DNA of 64,000 nucleotides, from contig MNCI01017484.1 of NCBI GenBank assembly GCA_015680685.1, forward strand, positions 62,966 through 126,965, read 5' to 3'. The position numbers and the translations under genes are program-made. This DNA comes from Gnetum montanum (lineage: Eukaryota > Streptophyta > Gnetopsida > Gnetales > Gnetaceae). Positions 1 to 12,200 of the stretch are shown piece after piece (positions within the stretch are counted from its first letter, which is position 1; the number at the start of each line of letters is the position of its first letter). The notes beneath the pieces are model-generated. The model was not told the origin of the DNA and searched no databases. It worked only from the letters and a program-made list of their open reading frames with translations.

Positions 1-590
1 GATCATAAAGATTCTAATAAGAACTATTAGCAAATATATGAGAGACTGGAGCAAAAAACTCAATGATCTCCTTTGGGCCCACCATGTAACATGGAACTCC
101 CTATTGGCTACTCTCCCTATGAGTGTACAAAAAACTTCCAATGCTCTTAATTCAATCTTAGCTTTGTAACTCTCAACAGCTTATAACCTAGATCTTGATC
201 TAAGTTTGGCATAAAAAGAAATACTAAACAACCTAAATGTATTAGATGAAAATTGGTAGCCCTATCCTAGAATAAAGTACATAAGGCATTCAACAAACAA
301 CATCATGATATTGAAATACAGAAAGTAAAATTTCAATAAGAAGATAAGGTTATCTGCTGGAATCCCACACACGTACCTTAAAAAAACCAAATTTTAAATG
401 TTGTGGGAAGGACCTTATATAATTGATGAAACCTTTTCTTTTGGGGCCATGATCATATATAAACTTGAAAGCCCAAGAAAAAAATAGTTGGTCAATGTCT
501 AACAGATAAAGCCATTCCATGAGCCCAAGCAAGCTAATGCAACAAATACCTTAACAGATGGGCAACCATGCTTAATTTTTTAGATCTTCT
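1..590 (+). pseudogene. Integrase C-terminal region of pol (element 1), partial and decayed
   Basis: Translation gives the conserved end of the Ty3/gypsy integrase core and the following linker: an R-T-I-S-K-Y block, then W-S-K-K-L-N-D-L-L-W-A-H, then a decayed stretch where related elements read G-Y-S-P-Y-x-L-V-Y. The same region occurs in elements 2 (minus strand) and 3 (about 42530-43110). The catalytic core lies left of the window. Several stops and at least one frame change occur, so no integrase could be made. The pol reading ends near the junction at about 600-625, a landmark shared by all elements of this superfamily. Confidence 0.75.
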
Positions 591-2150
591 CCTTCCAACT
601 CAGTCATGAGGGGAGATGGCCATCCATGCTAATCATATACATGGCTCAATTTTTCTATTTTTTATTTTACACATTTTTGTCTTTGAAAAATTTTTATTTT
701 ACACCTTTTTTATTTTAAAACTTCTTTCTATTTTACACCACTTTTTATTTTATACCATCGTTAATACATTTAAATATTTCTTGAGTATTTTACAATTTCT
801 TATATATTTTACTTTATTTTAGTATGATTTTGTAATTTTTGTTAATAAATGTTCTTTGTGCTAATATGACATAGTGGTGTTGTAGCTGTTACTAATGGTG
901 GTTTATTCTTAATGTTTTGTTTGCTGAAGTCTAGTTCCTATTTTTGAATTTTTGTACCAATGGCTAAGGCATGGTTTCTTTTTCATAGAATGGGTAGTGA
1001 GTCTACAACATCTACACATCCACAAACTCTATGGTTTTCCTTGTTTTGGAAGTATGAGGTCCCTTTCATTAAATAACCTTTAACAAATTTATGACCTTGG
1101 TAGTATCCAGAATTGGAAAGGATTCAAAGGTTTGCACAAGGTGTGACTTCAAGGGAACTCAATACTCTTTGTACTCTTTTACTTGCTTGGGTGCATGAGT
1201 GTTTTCATAGACTTCTTACCATTTTGTGTCAACCAATAATAGGAAGTTGAATAAAGTCTTTGCATGGTGTGGTTCTTATCCAAAAAGAAAAAAATGGGAA
1301 AAAATAAAAAAAATAAAAAAAACAAGATGGGAACTCAAAACATACCTCTTAAACAAATAAATAGGCTACAAGCATTGGTTATGAATCTAGAAAGACATGT
1401 TAGCCATGCCTGAAGGTCCCCTCTAACTAAGGCCCTCTCTCACTTCCTACTTCTCTTTTCTTATCTTTATGGAATGGTGGTTGTTCTTTAGGAACACTCT
1501 TGTATCTTGTGGAGGTGGATTAGTCTTAGAGTGGCGATGCAAAGTCATTGAAAGCAGTTTGTTTTGGTTTGGACTAAGGATGAATCTTCTTAGGCTATTT
1601 AAACATAAATCCACAAGGGACTTCTTATGACCTCAATTCAGAACTCCATTCACCCTTCTCCATCATCTATCTATGCTACTTATGACTCACCTCATTACTA
1701 GTGTTCATGTTCTTGATTTAGTGTCTTTGTCTAACATGAATTCTTTGGTAGAATCTTCTAGGTTTTGATCCTTAACTTTCATCAACCATTAATCACCTAT
1801 GGGGCCCACGAACTCCTTAGGTTGAGCTTATGCAAGGGCAAACAAGGCATGTGCCTACTATGGGGAGGATCCACTTGCATATCTCTTAGTTGGGTTCATT
1901 AAGTACCTTATCCATAGTCATTCTTGCAGTTAGAATTTTTTATACACCCATCTTCTACATTCAACCATGTACTCCTTTATGTATTTTGTTCAATGCACAT
2001 CTTCTCCATCAAAATTTTCAATTTTTAGGCTTCAAAAATCCTCTTCAATGATTTCATCATATTCTTGGCTTTTCTAGGACTCCATGGACTCCAAATTCAT
2101 TCAAAAAGTTCTTGTATTTTTCAAGATATTCACATTTGAAAATTTTGTTT
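591..2150 (+). other. Element 1 spacer between pol and second ORF
   Basis: It begins with the shared junction (GGGGAGATGGCCATCC at about 611) and then T-rich DNA with repeated TTTTACA-type units to about 840. The block near 1130-1160 (GTGTGACTTCAAGGGAA) recurs in element 4 (about 32555), element 8 (about 59105) and, reversed, in elements 5 and 6. Nothing here codes for a recognisable protein. The short hydrophobic ORF at 616-822 is simply T-rich DNA translated. It looks like a long conserved 3' untranslated or leader region. Confidence 0.6.
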
Positions 2151-2159
2151 ATGGACCCC

Positions 2160-2260
2160 ATAAATGAGGCTCCATTAATAGAGCCCATGCTTATATGAGG
2201 CCCCATATTCCTAGCCCCATCGATGTAGCTCAAAAATAGTATAAATATGCATGACCCCTT
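2160..2260 (+). promoter_or_regulatory. Internal promoter-like block ahead of ORF2 (element 1)
   Basis: A cluster of short GAGGC/GCCCC and ATCGATGTAGC motifs is followed by TATAAATA at 2240-2247. The same arrangement, CGATGTAGC then about 12-14 bases then TATAAATA, occurs in the U3 of this element's own 3' LTR (CGATGTAGC at about 5935, TATA at about 5959). ORF2 starts about 450 bases downstream. The similarity is seen by eye. Promoter function is inferred. Confidence 0.5.
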
Positions 2261-2692
2261 AGAAATTTTTAGATTTTCTCACAAATGCCAAAGAAATTCT
2301 TCAAATTTTCAAAGCCTAGAACCTTCTAGAGCCCATAACTTTCTAACTGTTTATCCAAATCACTCTGTTCTTTGACCTTGTAGCTACCAGAGATAATCTC
2401 TTAGTCATGGGGGCCACAAATGTGCCATTTTTGACAAAACATTTTTCACCATTTTTCTAACTCCCATAAAGGTTTAACTAAGAAATCAACATTTAAACAC
2501 CAAATTATAGAAGTTAAACTCTTCCAAAAAACTCTGGTGACACTGATAATGAAAATTAATTAATAACATAAGAATAAAATAATCTATCATGGTCCAACCT
2601 TAGCCAAGTGTAACTAACTAACAAGATAAGGCATTCAAATATTCAAAGTTACATGTTATATCTACTAATGCATGGATGTGTTGTGATCGTAG

Positions 2693-5551
2693 ATGGCATC
2701 AAAAGGCAAACACACATAGGAAGGAGGACCATCTCAACCAAGAGAGAGATGGCCAAGAATGGAAAGGGGCCAAGAATAAGCCCATGAAAAACCACTTTCA
2801 ACCCATACCATGGGTCCTCTTAGGGAAGAGGCTAAGGTGGAATCTATTCATTAGATTCTAGAACCAGCAACAACAATAGAACATTGCCATTGGGATGAGG
2901 CACCAACTTAGGAAGAAAACCTTGACATGACCTTGATAGAAGCCTACTTGAATCAAATCAGATTAATAGAGGTCCAAAAAATAGTACTCTAGGAGCTAAA
3001 ACTTTGGCTCTTTCTTGGAGAAAATACCTAAAGAAGTATAGGACCAAATGAAGACCTCTCCCATGTGGCCAATTATCACTTCCACCAAGGAGTGGTACAT
3101 GGGAAAGACATTTTTATTCTAGAACAATAGGTAGCCCATTTCAATTATCAAAGTTAAGGACATCTTTGTGTCCTACTTGGTGTAGGCCATTGCTAAAGTG
3201 CTTGGGTTGCTAGAAACATGCACGAAGCTTACTAAGATTCTAATATAGGTGGACCCCAGCATAAAAAAGAAATGGATCTGACAGTGCTATGGTGTTGACC
3301 ACAAGGATTATAGTGTGCTTACATTGGTAGAAAGAATTTATTACAATATTATAGCCTTTCACCTAAATCCTATGGTGATGCCTAACAAGATCACTATCTT
3401 TTCTGCCTATGCATGTGCTACTTTGAGTGAGAGATTCCCTATCAGCCTTCCATAGCTAATCTATTTGGAGATACAGAAGTGGTTTAAAGAGAATGAATGT
3501 GGAAGGAAGAAACTCCCCTTCCCATGCCTCATTAGAAAACTCTATTAGAGGGGAGGGATAGTCTGTTATACAAATGATGTTGTCAGGCATGCTTCAACTA
3601 CTAATTGGATGAAGATAATAAAAGATAAAATGCTTGCAACAACTATTTAATAAGAGGAGTAGTAGCCACCACCTCCACCTACCACTCAAACAACTATGCC
3701 GAATATCGCTGCAACAACCCAACGATTGTGTGAATACCAAGAATGGCTATTGAGTGAGCAAGAGAAATAAGCAGGTACAAGTGATGAGGACCTATCTATG
3801 TACTAACCAATGTTGAGTCACCTAAATGAGATGGCCTAAATAGTCAGCATGATGGAAGAAGGTGGATCTATTTTCTCAGCCCAATGAATACAATTGTCTG
3901 TAAGGTTGAATCTTAGTGCTAGAGAGGTCATGGTATCTCTTGTAGAATAACAACCACTTTCAAAAATTTCTGGGAACACCACAAACTTCTCAGTGCACTT
4001 AGAGAAAGGTGAGGAGGAAACAATGCTGGTGATGTAGTAGGAAGGAGAGGAGATAATAGCAAAGGTGGTTGTTGATAGAATTACAAAAACACTCAATGCA
4101 CTTGTAGTGTTTTTACCATATGTCACTACACTCAAAGATGTGCAGACATTCATAGGGATCATAAGTGGTAGATTAAGCATAGCACAAAATGAAGAACTAC
4201 TAGATCGATTGGTGGGAAGTGGGTAACTGCTTCTGGATGCCTTTGACCTTCTAGATATTATTACTACAACCTAATCATAGTTGCTAGAGGCAAGGGGAAA
4301 AAACATTATCTTAGAAGGACAACTCAAAATATCCAAGAAGTTGAACAAATGCTTGGCTACTAAAGTTACTGAATTAAGAGCCCAAATTACTGACCCTGTA
4401 TTTCTCAACCCAACATTGACAAAAGATGAAGCTCTTGAATAGCTTCATACTAGATTAAAAGGGGTTGAGGGTGTAATGGAGATGGTGGTGTTCTACCGAT
4501 CCTTGGTAGAGGCTACCCAACATAAAAATCAAAAGGTCTTGGATCTAACCCACCAAGAGAATGTATAATTAACCACAAAGAATCATAACCTATAAAATGT
4601 TGATAAGCATAAATAACAGTTGACTGACTTTATCAATCAATAGTAGGAGCAACAAGCTAGAGCAAACATAGAGCTAAGGAGATTAATAGCTAAAAATAGA
4701 AACCTCTTCATGGGGAAGGTCTATGCCCTTCGCCAAAAGACTACAATAGAGGTAGCCACTTGGAAATTAGAGGCTCTCAAATTTGGGAGAGTGAAGGATC
4801 ATTACAAAGATTAGGTCAATCTATAAAAAGAAGTTAATGAAAAGCACATATGGTTGGTGATGGAAAAAGTAAATGAAACCCTCCATCAACTCTAGAAAGA
4901 AAGAGAAGTATGGTAACCTATCATTAATAGGATAGATTCCTATAATAAGGTAGAAATTTGCATGAAGGAGTTGTAGATTGAGGAGATGAAAAAATACATG
5001 AAGCTTGCCAATCTCTGATATGCAAATTTAGCTATGTTGACTATCAGATGACCATGATTAGAATTGGAGAAGAAAGTGGCTAGCTCGTACTTATTATATG
5101 AGGCCAAGTTTAAGCATCACACGGACGCTAAGCAAAAGCTTGTAGTGGAAAATGCGAAACTCGAGGTTCTCAAGGGCAAATACACGGATCAGAAGTAGAG
5201 AACTTGGCCAAAGGAATAAATGACTACTAGGAGCTATAGAATGTAGTTAGGGTGATTAATATTGAATGCAAAAAATTTGCTTCCTAGTTTGTCAATGTTA
5301 AGGAGTTCTTCCTAGTAATGCCCTATTCATGGAATATCTTGATTCTAGCCCACATTGGTGATGCCATGTGGACTATGAATGATCCCTAGAGTACGGAGGA
5401 GAAGATGCAGGCATTACTAGATACTTTTCATCTTCCACTAGAGGTTACAACCATAGTAGGACAACCACAACCACCTTAGCAACTGCACATGTCCACAGCT
5501 GGTAAAGGTCCTTCAAAACCTCAGGAACCTCCACCACCTAGGATTGTTTGA
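2693..5551 (+). pseudogene. ORF2 of element 1: plant transposon-type N-terminal domain plus coiled coil, decayed
   Basis: The reading starts at ATGGCATC (2693). An N-terminal basic stretch is followed by a globular part ending in F-P-C-L-I-R-K-L-Y, then C-Y-T-N-D-V-V (about 3520-3590). A long Glu/Lys/Gln-rich part (about 4280-5210) is typical of a coiled coil, and a Pro-rich C-terminus lies at about 5440-5550. The homologous ORF in element 4 shares the start, the L-I-R-K-L motif, the Y-T-N-D-V motif and the C-terminal part, so this is a real ancestral gene. The N-terminal half resembles the 'putative plant transposon protein' domain of Athila-like extra ORFs; that assignment is from memory. 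No signal peptide or membrane segment is visible, which argues against an envelope protein. More than a dozen in-frame stops are present. Its role is unknown. Confidence 0.6.
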
Positions 5552-5770
5552 TCTTCTGAACCATCTTCATGTCATCAAATGATGTGCTATCTAGTTTTGA
5601 GTTGTCATGTTATGATGTTCAATTTTGTGTCATAAACACAAAAAAATTTGTAATGTTGTTTATTCATACACTCGGGCACTCAATTTTGTCAAGTTAGTTT
5701 GTCATGTTAAGAGTCAGCTAATAATCCCATACCTTCCTAGTTTTGTAAAGGAAAACAAAGATAAGTTTTC

Positions 5771-5787
5771 ATTCAGTCGTGGAGGTA
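5771..5787 (+). other. Polypurine tract of element 1
   Basis: The bases directly before the 3' LTR read ATTCAGTCGTGGAGGTA. The same place in the relatives reads ATTTAGTCATGGGGGTA or similar, so the purine run has decayed. It would prime plus-strand synthesis. Confidence 0.65.
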
Positions 5788-6745
5788 TGATGAATCACCG
5801 TTGTGTCAAGTCAATAAGCCCCCATTGACATGGCCTTGTCAATAGGGCCTTGTCAATGTGGCCTCATCTATGTGATGTTACCCCATCGATGGGGCCACAT
5901 TGATGTAGTATTTGCTACATCTATGGGACCGTGTCGATGTAGCGTTGCAAGAAATCTATAAATACACTCTCACTAGCCATGTTTATGGGAGGTCAAGTCA
6001 TAGTTGTAGTAGAGCTCTTATAGTTTTACCATTTGAGAGTTAGAATATCTCTCTAAGTGCCCATAGTAAGAGTTAGAAAGTGTACGAATGTTTATTCAAG
6101 CACTATTATACCTAAACACACCAATGTGAATGATAATAAAGATGAGCCTTTTGAGCAAACCTTGCAGCACTTGAAATAGATTAATGATTATTTTATGCAT
6201 TTATTTTTTCATTAATTATGTAATTAATTAAGCTAAATTATACTTCAAGTGATTAATTAATTAATTAAGCTAAATAGATTAAACACATAAGTACGACCAC
6301 TTTGAGTGTAAACATGTATTTTCTTGGTAATTCCAGCAGCATTATTACTTGGTTTGCCTAGTAGCATAGTGCTTCGTAATCCCAATAGTGGGTACATGGA
6401 TTTAGGACATGTACAAAAAGTGGGACCAGATGCCTATGTTAGGACTAGTTAGAGATTAGTTAATTAGTTAAATTCAATTAGTTATTAAATTACTTCATTT
6501 TTGTATTTCAAGCACTAGAAACATAAAACATAAAATAATAAAAATAGATACCTCAATTACACTTAACCATGCCTTTATGCATCACAAGTGTAGTTGGGAA
6601 GACAAAGAATGACTATTAAGGCAAATTTTACTTCCTAGAAGCCTAGTGTACTGAAAGACATAGAGTTCATAGAATTCGATTGTATCGCATGTGAATGCTT
6701 TGTTATTCATATGGTTGGGCATAGGGGTATCTCGAGTACTCATCA
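5788..6745 (+). repeat. 3' LTR of element 1
   Basis: It starts TGATGAATC and ends GTACTCATCA (about 958 bases). U3 carries GATGTAG/CATCGATG repeats including the perfect palindrome CCCCATCGATGGGG (5881-5894). TATAAATA lies near 5959, and a polyadenylation-like AATAAAGATGAG follows at about 6135. The distal part is AT-rich with TTAATTAA runs, as in elements 2 and 3. Confidence 0.8.
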
Positions 6746-7915
6746 ACATAGATATGGTATAATAAATAAATTAAGAGATAATTTTATTTACACTATGTTA
6801 GATCCAATAAACTAGATGTAGAAGTTTAGTATCTCTTAGCTACTATTCCAATCAAGTATCAGAATACTATTAGCAAGCTTTGCTTAAATTTCTATCTGAC
6901 AATAAAGAGTGGAAGATGGATTCAAATCCCTTGAGAAGAGCATATTTGTAAGTTATGTAGATAAAGGGCCCTTGACAATGCATTACATATGTTACTTTCT
7001 TATAGTATGACAATGAATTTGAGACAGAGTTATAATGTTATAGCCAAAAGTCTGTATGATTTGGCTTTAATGCCTCATTGGTACTTATCCAATTTGTAGA
7101 GTCTATCTTACTTTATTTTTCATGAAAATGTAACCTTGTACAATAAATCCTATAGATATTTAGACATAATAAAGCCTCATTTTATTTCATTTCATTGCAA
7201 TATTCAATTTTAGGAACCTAAAAATGTTAAAGATTAGAGATTACTATCACTGAGAATCGCTAAGAGGAATTCCAATCTCGTTTTATCAAAATATTTTAAA
7301 TATAAATTAAGATAATTATCATGGTGAAGAGAAATGACAAGTTTTGGTTGTCAGTTCACTTGTTGAATTCATTGATTTGAATGAATGAAATAAAATCGAT
7401 TGAAAGTAACTTGCTTCTTGTCAGTAGCTAAACCAAAGATTTTTTTGAGGGGAATGATCATAGACTCTCAAAGAAGAATTACATATGAAAGAGGGTATGA
7501 ATTATTGACATTAGTTAATGCCTCATAGAGTTAGAATTCAACAAATCCTCTTGTGGTAGTTACAAAAAATTATTACCAATAATTTTACCTACTACAAAGA
7601 GTAACATTGTGGGGTTTTTAACATCATGTGGTTGTAGTATTTTTCACATCATGTTTTTTTCTAGTTTCTGCATTCTAATTGTGTTTAAGAGTGAGTTTAG
7701 AGTTTGATTACTGTATTCACTTATAAGTGTAGCAACAGTCTAAGAGGCTAAGAGCTATGCCTTCTACAATTCTCCATGGAAATCACATGACATGTTACTT
7801 CACAAGTATTTGATCTTGAAACATATTCTCAAATCATTACAATTTTCTATTGCTTAGAGGTCCACATATTAATTATGGATTTGTATGTAAGATAGATAGT
7901 AGTGAATAATCCTAT
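6746..7915. other. Unassigned AT-rich stretch
   Basis: This is about 1.2 kb between elements 1 and 2. I see no coding frame, terminal repeats or similarity to the neighbouring elements. It may be old unique DNA or a repeat too decayed to recognise by eye. Confidence 0.4.
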
Positions 7916-8808
7916 TGATGACAAGTGAGGTACCCCTATGTCCAACCATATGAATCACAAGTGTTCACGCGTGATCTGGTCAAATTCCATAGACCTTAAG
8001 TTCTCAAGTACATTGGTTCCAAGACATGAAATCCAAAAGTAACAATCTTTGTCCTCTCAACTATACTTGTGGAGCTTAATTATATGGTTAAGTATAATTG
8101 AGGCACATGATTTTTATTATTTTATATTTTATTTATTTATGATTAACAAAAAGTTAAAACATAATTTATAATCAATTTAACTTAATATAATTGCTGATCA
8201 ATACCTAACTATCCTAACATAAGTATCTGATCCCACTTTTCGTGCACATCTTGAACACATATAATGCTACTGGGTTACCAAATGTTAAGTTTTGCTGGGA
8301 TTACCAAGAGTCATATGCATGCTTGAAGCAATTGTAGTTATGTGATTTAATTAATTAATTAACTACTATTGAATCTAATTAGCTTACTTTAGCTCAATTA
8401 CTTGAAAGCATTAAAGGAAATTGCATGAAACATTAAATGCATAAATAAAATGTTTAAGCTAGCTAATGTTCTACAAGGTTTGATTAGAAAGCTTGCCTTT
8501 ATTTCTACACACACTACCATGCTCAAGTACAATAGTATTTGAATAAAGATCTATACACTAAAGGACTCTTACTGTGGGCACTTTAGAAAATATTCTAACC
8601 CTGGAGAAAAAAAATTGCAAGAACTTTGCTATGCTATGAAAAAAACTATTTGGAGAGTGTATTCCTAAGCACTATCTTTATAAGCTGGCACATACCCCAC
8701 GATATCAGATATTTAATATCACATCTTGGGATCTGATATAAGGTATCTAATATCAAGGCTCTAATATCACGTATCTGATATCAGAGCACAACAAAACATG
8801 ATTCATCA
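7916..8808 (-). repeat. 3' LTR of element 2
   Basis: On the minus strand it runs from TGATGAATCATG (8808) to its end at 7916. Its U3 (about 8695-8790) is an array of GATATC/ATATCAGATA motifs. It matches 18951-19830 throughout, including the AGTATAATTGAGGCACATG block. Confidence 0.85.
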
Positions 8809-8826
8809 TACCCCCATAATTGAATG
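8809..8826 (-). other. Polypurine tract of element 2
   Basis: On the minus strand the bases before the LTR read ATTATGGGGGTA, matching the tract before the LTRs of elements 4, 5, 6 and 8. Confidence 0.7.
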
Positions 8827-10310
8827 AAAACTTATTCTCAAGTGAACAAGAGAAGGAACAAGTTCCTTACAAAATATTGGAAAGATATGGAATTATTAAC
8901 TAACATGCAAATTGACTTAGATAGAAAAAACACACTGTAAGTGCCCAAGTATACGGATTTATAATCTTTTACAAAATTGCATATTCATGAAAATAAAATT
9001 AAACACCTTGGAAAAAACTGACATCCAACTCCTCTTGATAGTTGAACAGTGAGGGAGAAGATCCAATGATCATGAATGGTCCTCATCGCATGGTACTGCT
9101 ACTTCTTCCTTGGTGAAGATAATCCCACTTCTAGTCCACACTTTTCACTATAATCACAACAACATCATGAATTAGTGTGTAATGTGTAACATATAGCTTT
9201 GAATTACCTTGTCTTATCGGTGGTTACACTTAGCTAGGATGTGATTGTGGTGGATTAATTCTATTAATAGTGTTATTGAGAAGACTAAAAAATAGGGTGA
9301 AATGGATAAGTGGTCCATGAAATTTTAAAAAACGTGATGAAATGCTTGAAGAGTGTTTAAGAATTCACAACAAATAAAAAGAGGATTTCATTGAAAAATG
9401 TTGTGAAGATGTGCACAATTGAATGTCATTGATGGGACACGCAAAAGGACTTGATTGTAAGAATGTCTAAGGATAATGAACTTAACTAACCCAACTAAAA
9501 GGTATGCAAGTGGGTCCTCCCCAAAGGAAACACATGCCCTTTATTGCCCTTGCATAACTTCAACCTGAGGAGCTCGTTGGCCCCATGGATGATTAATGGT
9601 TACGGAAAGTTAAGTACAAAGACCCAAAAAAACTAACTAAAAATTTTGACACATCAAATTAAGACATTAAACAAGAACATGAAACTGGCAGTGAGGTGAG
9701 ACATGGGAAGCATAGATGGATGAGAGAGAGAGAGAGTGGAATGGAGTTCCTGATTAAGGTCACATGAAGTCCCTTGTGAATTTTGTGGTTAAATAACCTA
9801 ATAAAATTCATCTTTAGTCTGGACCAAAACCAATCATATTTAGTGACTTCACATTGCCATTTTAAGATCAATCCACCCCTTTGAGATACAAGAGTGCTCC
9901 CACAGAATAACAACTATTCCTTATTAAAGAAGAAAAGAGAAGTAGGAACTTTAGGCATGGGTAACCTATTTCATGAAAAAGAAACCATGTCCTAGTTATC
10001 CATAACAAAATTAAAAGCTAGAATCTAGACACCAATAATCAAATAACCAGATAGCACATGCCCACATCAATCAAACCACATTGTACCTAGTTGGCATTAA
10101 GGCACATTATTATTAAAACATAATAAGAAAATCATATCCAAATAATGGAAAATATACAAGAAATTGTAAAATATTTAAGAAAAATAAAACATAATAACGA
10201 TGTTGTAAAATAAAAATTTTGAAAAATTAATAATGTAAAAATAGAAAGATGTTAAATAAAGAAGGTGTAAAACAAAAAGATGAAAAACTAAGGAGTCACT
10301 TATATAGTTA
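8827..10310 (-). other. 3' spacer of element 2
   Basis: This is about 1.5 kb between the end of pol and the 3' LTR, with no ORF2. It shares blocks with the tails of elements 5, 6 and 8: the KYTRG/HKIHKGL-coding stretch (about 9750-9790), a GGGTCCTCCCCAAA block (about 9510) and the 60-nt intron-like segment. It ends at the shared CCATGATTGAGTTGGAAGGAG junction (about 10329-10351). Confidence 0.6.
9148..9207 (-). other. Intron-like 60-nt segment in the 3' region of element 2
   Basis: On the minus strand AAG is followed by GTAATTC, then CACTAATTC as a possible branch site, then a T/G-rich run ending TTATAG. The length is exactly 60 nt, the same as in elements 6 and 8, although the sequence has diverged. 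Splicing is inferred from the ends, the branch-like CTAAT and the shared length. Confidence 0.5.
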
Positions 10311-11560
10311 GCATGGATGGCCATCTCCCCCATGATTGAGTTGGAAGGAGGAGATCCAAAATATTGAGCATGGTTGTCCATTCAAGGAGGCATTTGTTGC
10401 ATTGGCTTGCTTAAGCTTGTGGAAAGGTTTGACTTGTTATATGTTGATCAGTTGCTTCTTGTCTGGGCTCTCAAGTTTGTAGATCAACATGGCCCCAAAA
10501 GGGAAAGTTTTGTAAATTATATAAGGTCATTCTAACAACTTCTAGAACTTAGTTCATTGAGGTATGTATGTGGGGTTTTAATAAAGGACCTTATCAGCTA
10601 GTTGAAATTTGACTTCTCTAATTTTAAGGTCATGATGCTTTTTGTTGAATTCCTTGTGCAACTCATTAGATGATAGAGCCACCAATTCATTTTTGTCTAG
10701 CAAGTTGAGATTCATTAGTCTTTCCTTTTGTGCTAGACTTAAGTCAAGGTCAAGATCATAGGTTGTTGAAAGTGTACGGAGCTTAGATTGAATAGGAATG
10801 GTTGGTAATTTTCTATATACTAGCTCATAGGGAGAATATCCTATAGGAGGTTTCCATGTTAAGCGATAGGCCTAGAGGGCATTGTTAAGTTTTATACTCT
10901 AGTCTTTCCTATATTTGCTAACAGTTCTTGTTAGAATCTTTGTGTCTTCCTTATTTGTAACCTCAACTTGACCATTAACTTGGGGGTGGTAGGGTGTTGT
11001 TAGTTTATATTTAACCCCCAAGTGTTGCATGAGTTTCCAAAAGGTAGTACCTATAAAGTGAGTTCCATTATTAAAAATTAATGCACATGGCATACCAAAC
11101 CTATTTACAACATCTCCTTGTACAAATCAAGCAGCAGTAGAAGATGTATAGTTGGTGATGACTACTGCTTCTACCCATTTCATACAATAGTCAATAATGG
11201 CTATGATGTATGCCTTTTCATTTGACATGGCCATGATGGGACCCATGAAATTAATGCCTTAGATGTCAAAGAATTATAGTGGTTGGATCCATTGTTGAGG
11301 TTCCTCCATTTGAGTAGCCATTCCACCATCTCATTGGCAACATTCACAAGAGTGAACATATTAGTAAGCATCCTTGAAGATTTTTGGCCAATAATACCCT
11401 ACCATTAGGATTTTAATTACTGTGCATCTCCCAGTATAGTGGCCCCCACAAGGACACTCATGAGCATCCTGGAGAATGTGTAGTTGATTAGCATTAGGGA
11501 TACACCAACAAATTAGGCCATTGACACACCTTGTAGAGGTGTTCATTGATCTCCATGAAG
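10310..11560 (-). pseudogene. Integrase of element 2, decayed
   Basis: On the minus strand the order is: a zinc-binding region (11361-11546; H-x-C-x-C and G-Y-Y-W-P), catalytic core (about 10890-11270), then a C-terminal region with G-Y-S-P-Y-x-L-V-Y (about 10815-10840), ending in F-W-I-S-S-F-Q-L near 10350. The first acidic site reads I-N-F-M-G-P instead of I-D-F-M-G-P. The second reads N-N-G-T-H-F instead of D-x-G-T-H-F. The third glutamate survives in H-P-Q-V-N-G-Q-V-E. So two of the three catalytic aspartates are Asn, each explained by one G-to-A transition. Stops are also present. It would have joined retrotransposon cDNA to the genome. Confidence 0.8.
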
Positions 11561-11844
11561 CATTTTACCTAGTGAAGAAACTATTGTTTCTTCCGGTGAT
11601 CCAACCCTTGTGGCATCTCTTGAGTGAGAAGATAGGTGAGAATGCCATCATGCCATTTAGGCTTAGCGGGCACTTGTTCAGTTATAGCCCCAACAAAGAG
11701 GAGTTCATCAGGAAACAAATTAGATAATGGGCCTTTATCCTCTTTTTTTTCCCATCACAACCGAGACAAGTGGTCAACAATCAAATTCATAGTTTCCTTT
11801 TGGTCTACCATTGTAAGATCAAATTTCTATAGGATCACCAGCCA

Positions 11845-12200
11845 TCATAGGACATGGGGGCTTATTGTTGGCTTGTTCATTAAGAAGTAGATGGTGATGT
11901 GGTCCATATGCACAAACACTTTGAATTCAAGCACATAATGCCTAAACTTCTCGAGAGCACAAATCACTACCATCAATTCTTTTTCTATGGTGGTGTAGAT
12001 TAGTTGTGCATCCACAATGCTTTGGCTTATGCAATGGATGTAGTATGGACATTTCTTGTCATCCAACTACATAAATACAACTCCTAAGGCATAATTTAAT
12101 GCATTCATCATAACATGAAATGGTCTAGACTAATCAGGTGCCTATAGAATTAGAGTTTCTACAAGTTTCTCCTTTAGTTGTTGGAATGCTCTTTCACATT
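11845..12200 (-). pseudogene. RNase H of element 2, decayed
   Basis: The minus-strand translation of 11845-12066 matches the Ty3/gypsy RNase H signature: a Y-Y-I-H-C...D-A-Q-L block, Y-T-T-I-E-K-E-L (the glutamate of the active site), A-L-E-K-F-R-H-Y, and V-H-M-D-H (normally V-x-T-D-H). RNase H degrades the RNA strand of the RNA-DNA hybrid. It is contiguous with RT, as expected in pol. The reading stops shortly after, and upstream parts are broken by stops. Confidence 0.75.

Larger units (their letters stand above)
1..6745 (+). mobile_element. Element 1: Ty3/gypsy LTR retrotransposon, 5' part outside window
   Basis: The window opens inside the integrase C-terminal region and runs through a T-rich spacer, an internal promoter-like block, a long second ORF and a complete 3' LTR. 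The LTR starts TGATGAATC and ends TCATCA, as in elements 2 and 3. This is the only copy here that shows both pol sequence and the second ORF, so it may be nearest to a complete member. All coding parts carry stops. Order and orientation are read directly from the sequence. Assignment to the Athila side of Ty3/gypsy is inferred from its relatives in the window. Confidence 0.85.

Noticed and set aside
616-822. Hydrophobic ORF of 68 aa resembling a membrane protein
   Set aside because: It is T-rich spacer DNA read in one frame. The same spacer in the relatives gives other hydrophobic frames, and no codon conservation is visible.
3836-4180. 114-aa minus-strand frame opposite ORF2 of element 1
   Set aside because: It is antisense to a decayed ORF and has no recognisable domain. 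Nothing comparable stays open in element 4.
6746-7915. Possible remnant of an LTR or copia element
   Set aside because: Some AATAAA-like and repeat-like words occur, but no motif order or terminal repeat could be defended.
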